NCBI GenBank assembly: GCA_030612485.1
Contig: JAUWNS010000107.1
Location: 1-7,901, forward strand
Direction of reading: 5' to 3'
Origin: Candidatus Bipolaricaulota bacterium
Lineage (GTDB): Bacteria > Bipolaricaulota > Bipolaricaulia > UBA7950 > UBA9294
DNA: 7,901 nt
The notes under the pieces were generated by a model. That model was not told where the DNA came from. It ran no database searches and was given only the letters and a program-made list of their open reading frames with translations. The translations under genes and the position numbers were made by a program. Each line of letters starts with the position of its first letter. Position 1 is the first letter of the stretch. Shown one piece after another: positions 5,944 through 7,901 of the stretch.

Positions 5944-6192
5944 ATGAACTTTCTAGGGTTGACTGGCAAAGCCATGGCTGCTACGATAGACGGGATGAAG
6001 AGAGAGGGAGTGAATCACATAGCAAAGAAAGAGATTCTAGACAAGCTCTCGATCTACATCCCATAGGAGAAGATGGAAGAGAAACCGGTCGAACGCTTAA
6101 TCCGGTTGGGGAATAAGAAGGACCGCTCAATCAGTTCCCTCACTGTTGAGGCGATTCTGGAATACTTGGAGAGGGAGAAGAAGAAGGGATAG
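5944..6192 (+). pseudogene. Ribbon-helix-helix (CopG-like) antitoxin gene interrupted by TAG
   Basis: One frame reads ...KKEILDKLSIYIP, meets TAG at 6064-6066, and continues in the same frame as EKMEEKPVERLIRLG, NKKDRSISSLTVEAILEYLE, REKKKG and TAG at 6190-6192. Ignoring the first TAG, the order is beta-strand (KLSIYIP), helix (VERLIRLG), turn, helix (SISSLTVEAILEYLER), which is the ribbon-helix-helix DNA-binding fold of CopG-type antitoxins. GAG to TAG is the simplest lesion. The start is uncertain: ATG at 5944 or 5995 (the latter gives a typical length of about 65 residues), neither with a good ribosome binding site. An ATG at 6073 just after the stop could still make a 39-residue piece, but it would lack the DNA-contacting strand. 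No matching toxin follows. Confidence 0.6.
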
Positions 6193-6201
6193 AAGGTGCT
6201 C

Positions 6202-6447
6202 ATGCGTAGATGGGGGAAGGCTTTCGCTTGGATCGTACTGCTAGCGTTGTTTTCTTTGACTACTCTTGGCGCCACCGGCGTTGAGGAGGTATGGGATTCT
6301 TTCTATGCAGGGATCCCACGTTCAGACAAACTTGACGACTCAATCCTCGTTCTTCTGAACGAGGGGTTCATCATCGGCTACTCGGATGAGCGGATGGATC
6401 CTCTATTGATCACCTATAGCCACCTGCAGGATGAATCAATACAATGA
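6202..6447 (+). pseudogene. Exported protein, probably the truncated N-terminus of a DNA/RNA non-specific endonuclease
   Basis: The 81-residue product starts with a clear Sec signal peptide: MRR, a hydrophobic core AWIVLLALFSL at about 9-19, and a likely cleavage after LGA at residue 24. The mature part contains YAGIPRSDKLDDSILVLLNE (35-54) followed by GFIIGYSDERMDPL. I recall this pattern (a GIP... motif, then an N/DEGFIVGYS segment, then NPLWVAYRL) from the start of secreted DNA/RNA non-specific nucleases, although this is memory only. The expected WVAYRL and the DRGH catalytic region are absent: after DPL the frame ends within 14 codons. The ATG at 6202 is preferred over GTG at 6196. The frame ends in an ATGA overlap with the TIR gene, which looks like a chance junction and not a designed operon. 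It may still yield a small secreted peptide. Confidence 0.5.
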
Positions 6448-7592
6448 GAAATATGAAAGAACACGATCGCTGCTCCAAAGAGCATCAACGCACTTCCTGC
6501 CTCACACTCTTCATAAGCCATGCTGCCGAAGATCTCGCATGGGCGGAATGGATTGGTTCCACTCTGGAATCGGCGGGACACAAAATCATCCTATACGAAT
6601 GGGATTTCCGACCGGGATCAAACTTCATCCTCGAAATAGACAGAGCTCTGAAGGAATCTGATCGAGTGCTTGCTCTTCTTAGTCCCGCGTATATCTTTTC
6701 GCAGTACGCTCAAGTTGAATGGGCAGCGGCCTTCGCGCAAGACCCGGCCGGACAGGCACAAAGCCTGATCCCCATTCGGATTGCTGAGTGCGATCTCGAC
6801 GGCCTGCTGCCGCAAGTTATTTACATCGATCTCCTTGGGCGAAGCCAAGAAGAGGCAACTGTGCTGCTACTCGAAGGTATCGCTGGCGAGAGACGCAGGC
6901 CCGAAGAGGTCGCAGTGTTCCCGGGAGTTACGGGTCAAGCAATTCCGGACCAGGAAGCTTCTCGTACACTCAGCAGAGTTACGAAAGAGTTCCCTGCACA
7001 GGAAGAAGAAGGTTTCTTGGATCTGGTTGAGCGTGGTACAGCCTCCCTGAGCGAAGGTTCCAAGGCGAGTGTGCGTTTCGCCGAGCTTATCATGGGTCTT
7101 GGAGACAAGGCAAGGACACGTGCTAGCGAGTTCAGGATCTGTGCTGACAGGCGAGGAAATAGACAGTTAGCTCGATACAAGCAGGTAGCCCAACGTACTG
7201 CCAAAGACATGAAGAGCTTTGTTGATCAAACCCAGCCTGAGCTCCGAACAATGGCGACAGGGTGGGAAGCAGGTTTCGGGGCTTGGACGCGCACAATTGA
7301 GATGTTGCCAGAGTTTGGGAGTGTGGATAAAGAGCTTCTTGATACGAACCTCGCGTCCATAGATTCTGTGGTTGATAGCATACCTCGGGCTCGGGAAGCT
7401 ATTGAGGACCTTAAGCAGAGCGTGCAACGTTTGCAGCCGATAGAATCAACCTTCATCTTTGCGCGAAACCGTACGGTAGGCATCCTGGATGCTGCGGTCC
7501 GATTGCTGGACCGCATAAGTGAACTTGCCGCCAGAACTCAGCAATCCTTGCAGGATGCACTCAACGAACTCGGGGGAAGTACACTTAGGTGA
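6444..7592 (+). CDS. TIR-domain protein with a long helical C-terminal region; probable NADase effector
   Basis: The 382-residue protein has an N-terminal TIR domain at about 20-147. Visible elements are box 1 LTLFISHAAEDLAWAEWI (20-37), the DFRPGSNF loop (54-61), and LSPAYIFSQYAQVEW (79-93), where E92 sits at the catalytic glutamate position of TIR NAD-hydrolases. The domain then runs through LIPIRI (108-113) and IYIDLLG. Residues 148-185 look like a linker, and 186-382 are rich in charged and Leu/Ala helical segments of no family I can name. Bacterial TIR proteins cleave NAD+ in anti-phage defence or make cyclic ADP-ribose signals, usually switched on by a sensor domain or partner. No partner is visible in the window. 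The start is ATG 6444 (or 6453), both with weak ribosome binding sites; an in-frame TGA at 6432 excludes earlier ones. There is no signal peptide or membrane segment. Its base composition looks less GC-rich than nfnAB. Confidence 0.85.
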   Translation: MRNMKEHDRCSKEHQRTSCLTLFISHAAEDLAWAEWIGSTLESAGHKIILYEWDFRPGSNFILEIDRALKESDRVLALLSPAYIFSQYAQVEWAAAFAQDPAGQAQSLIPIRIAECDLDGLLPQVIYIDLLGRSQEEATVLLLEGIAGERRRPEEVAVFPGVTGQAIPDQEASRTLSRVTKEFPAQEEEGFLDLVERGTASLSEGSKASVRFAELIMGLGDKARTRASEFRICADRRGNRQLARYKQVAQRTAKDMKSFVDQTQPELRTMATGWEAGFGAWTRTIEMLPEFGSVDKELLDTNLASIDSVVDSIPRAREAIEDLKQSVQRLQPIESTFIFARNRTVGILDAAVRLLDRISELAARTQQSLQDALNELGGSTLR

Positions 7593-7713
7593 CTCTAGTA
7601 ATAGAGAGCTCCGCGAAGTAGGTGCTGCAAATAGCGCAGAATGGTGTACTCATTGCAACTGCACCAAGAACGTTTGAATGAAAGTTTTAGGCACGGTGGT
7701 CTTTAGGCATACC
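7593..7713. other. Non-coding stretch between the TIR gene and the IS630 end
   Basis: No gene is seen. Directly after the TIR stop, CTCTA-GTAA-TAGAG (7593-7606) can form a 5-bp hairpin, too short and without a T-run to be called a terminator. If the IS630 element is complete, its outer end should lie in or near this stretch, but its other end is outside the window, so the border cannot be set. Confidence 0.35.
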
Positions 7714-7762
7714 AGTTCGAGAGTTGTCCACTTTGGTCACTCGAGAGGACGATTCTCGAACT
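7714..7762. repeat. Inverted repeat at the 3' end of the IS630 transposase gene
   Basis: AGTTCGAGAGTTGTCC (7714-7729) pairs with GGACGATTCTCGAACT (7747-7762); 14 of 16 positions match and the outer nine are perfect. A 17-base loop separates the arms. The right arm overlaps the transposase stop codon. It may be a subterminal structure or end of the element, or a hairpin that closes the transposase transcript. Confidence 0.6.
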
Positions 7763-7901
7763 AGTGTACTGTTTCGAGTATCGCTTTGCATTTCGACACC
7801 TTTCGTAGGATATCTTCGACCTTGGCTGTCCAAACAAGGGGTTTGGGATCTTTGTTGTAGGCATCAAGGTACTTGTAGATGGTATCAATCAACTCCGGCA
7901 C
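7761..7901 (-). CDS. IS630-family transposase, C-terminal fragment (5' end outside window)
   Basis: Reading from the right edge on the minus strand gives 46 residues ending in TAG at 7763-7761: VPELIDTIYKYLDAYNKDPK, PLVWTAKVEDILRKV, SKCKAILETVH. The hallmark is YN-X-DPKPLVWT-X4-EDIL-X-KV, the usual tail of IS630/Tc1-mariner type DDE transposases, which lies beyond the last catalytic acidic residue. The catalytic core is outside the window, so activity cannot be judged. Elements of this family insert at TA dinucleotides. Its presence supports the view that the right half of the window is a hot spot for insertion and loss. Confidence 0.85.
   Translation of the reverse strand: MPELIDTIYKYLDAYNKDPKPLVWTAKVEDILRKVSKCKAILETVH

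Noticed and set aside
4855..6192. Reassignment of TAG to an amino acid, suggested by two genes interrupted by TAG
   Set aside because: TAG is used as the natural terminator of the left-edge gene, the intact M20 gene and the IS630 transposase, and both the toxin and the M20 remnant also carry frameshifts. Ordinary decay explains the data better.
7703..7888. A 61-residue minus-strand open frame at the right edge
   Set aside because: The IS630 hallmark DPKPLVWT lies in a different minus-strand frame that is open to the window edge, so this one is a shadow.

Overview
The window looks like a piece of chromosome from an anaerobic, diderm bacterium, with a conserved metabolic left half and a decayed, accessory right half. 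The anaerobe inference rests on an electron-bifurcating NfnAB-type transhydrogenase pair. The diderm inference rests more weakly on a beta-strand-rich C-terminal fragment at the left edge. I cannot place the organism from sequence alone; an uncultured lineage such as Bipolaricaulota is only a guess.

Left half (1-4738). The 3' end of a possible beta-barrel gene converges on, and overlaps by 26 bases, a Nudix hydrolase on the minus strand. A divergent control region with a promoter and an 18-bp perfect palindrome leads into nfnA-nfnB, which are translationally coupled by an ATGA overlap. A 297-base gap then carries two copies of the same 13-bp inverted repeat (GGGGGGTGTAGTA / TACTACACCCCCC) with different loops, plus a decayed 8-base tandem repeat. 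Next is a complete M20-family metallopeptidase with all five expected metal ligands.

Right half (4739-7901). This part is rich in broken genes. On the minus strand lies an AbrB-type antitoxin with a convincing promoter and palindromic operator, followed by a RelE-type toxin gene killed by a TAG codon and a frameshift. Beyond the antitoxin promoter is a 212-base remnant of the 3' end of a second M20 gene, about 87% identical to the intact copy and itself frameshifted. The toxin-antitoxin module therefore sits between the 3' ends of two M20 paralogues, one complete and one truncated. Further right are a ribbon-helix-helix antitoxin-like gene interrupted by TAG and a signal-peptide protein that looks like the first part of a secreted DNA/RNA nuclease, cut short. 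Then comes an intact 382-residue TIR-domain protein with the catalytic glutamate and a long helical C-terminal region of unknown role. The window closes with the C-terminus of an IS630-family transposase on the minus strand.

Together the left half supports redox balancing and peptide or amide turnover. The right half reads as a site of repeated insertion and gene decay, in which the AbrB antitoxin and the TIR protein are the only full-length accessory genes. The TIR protein is the best candidate for an active, poorly described system (probable NAD-consuming defence or signalling effector), but no partner gene for it is visible inside the window.
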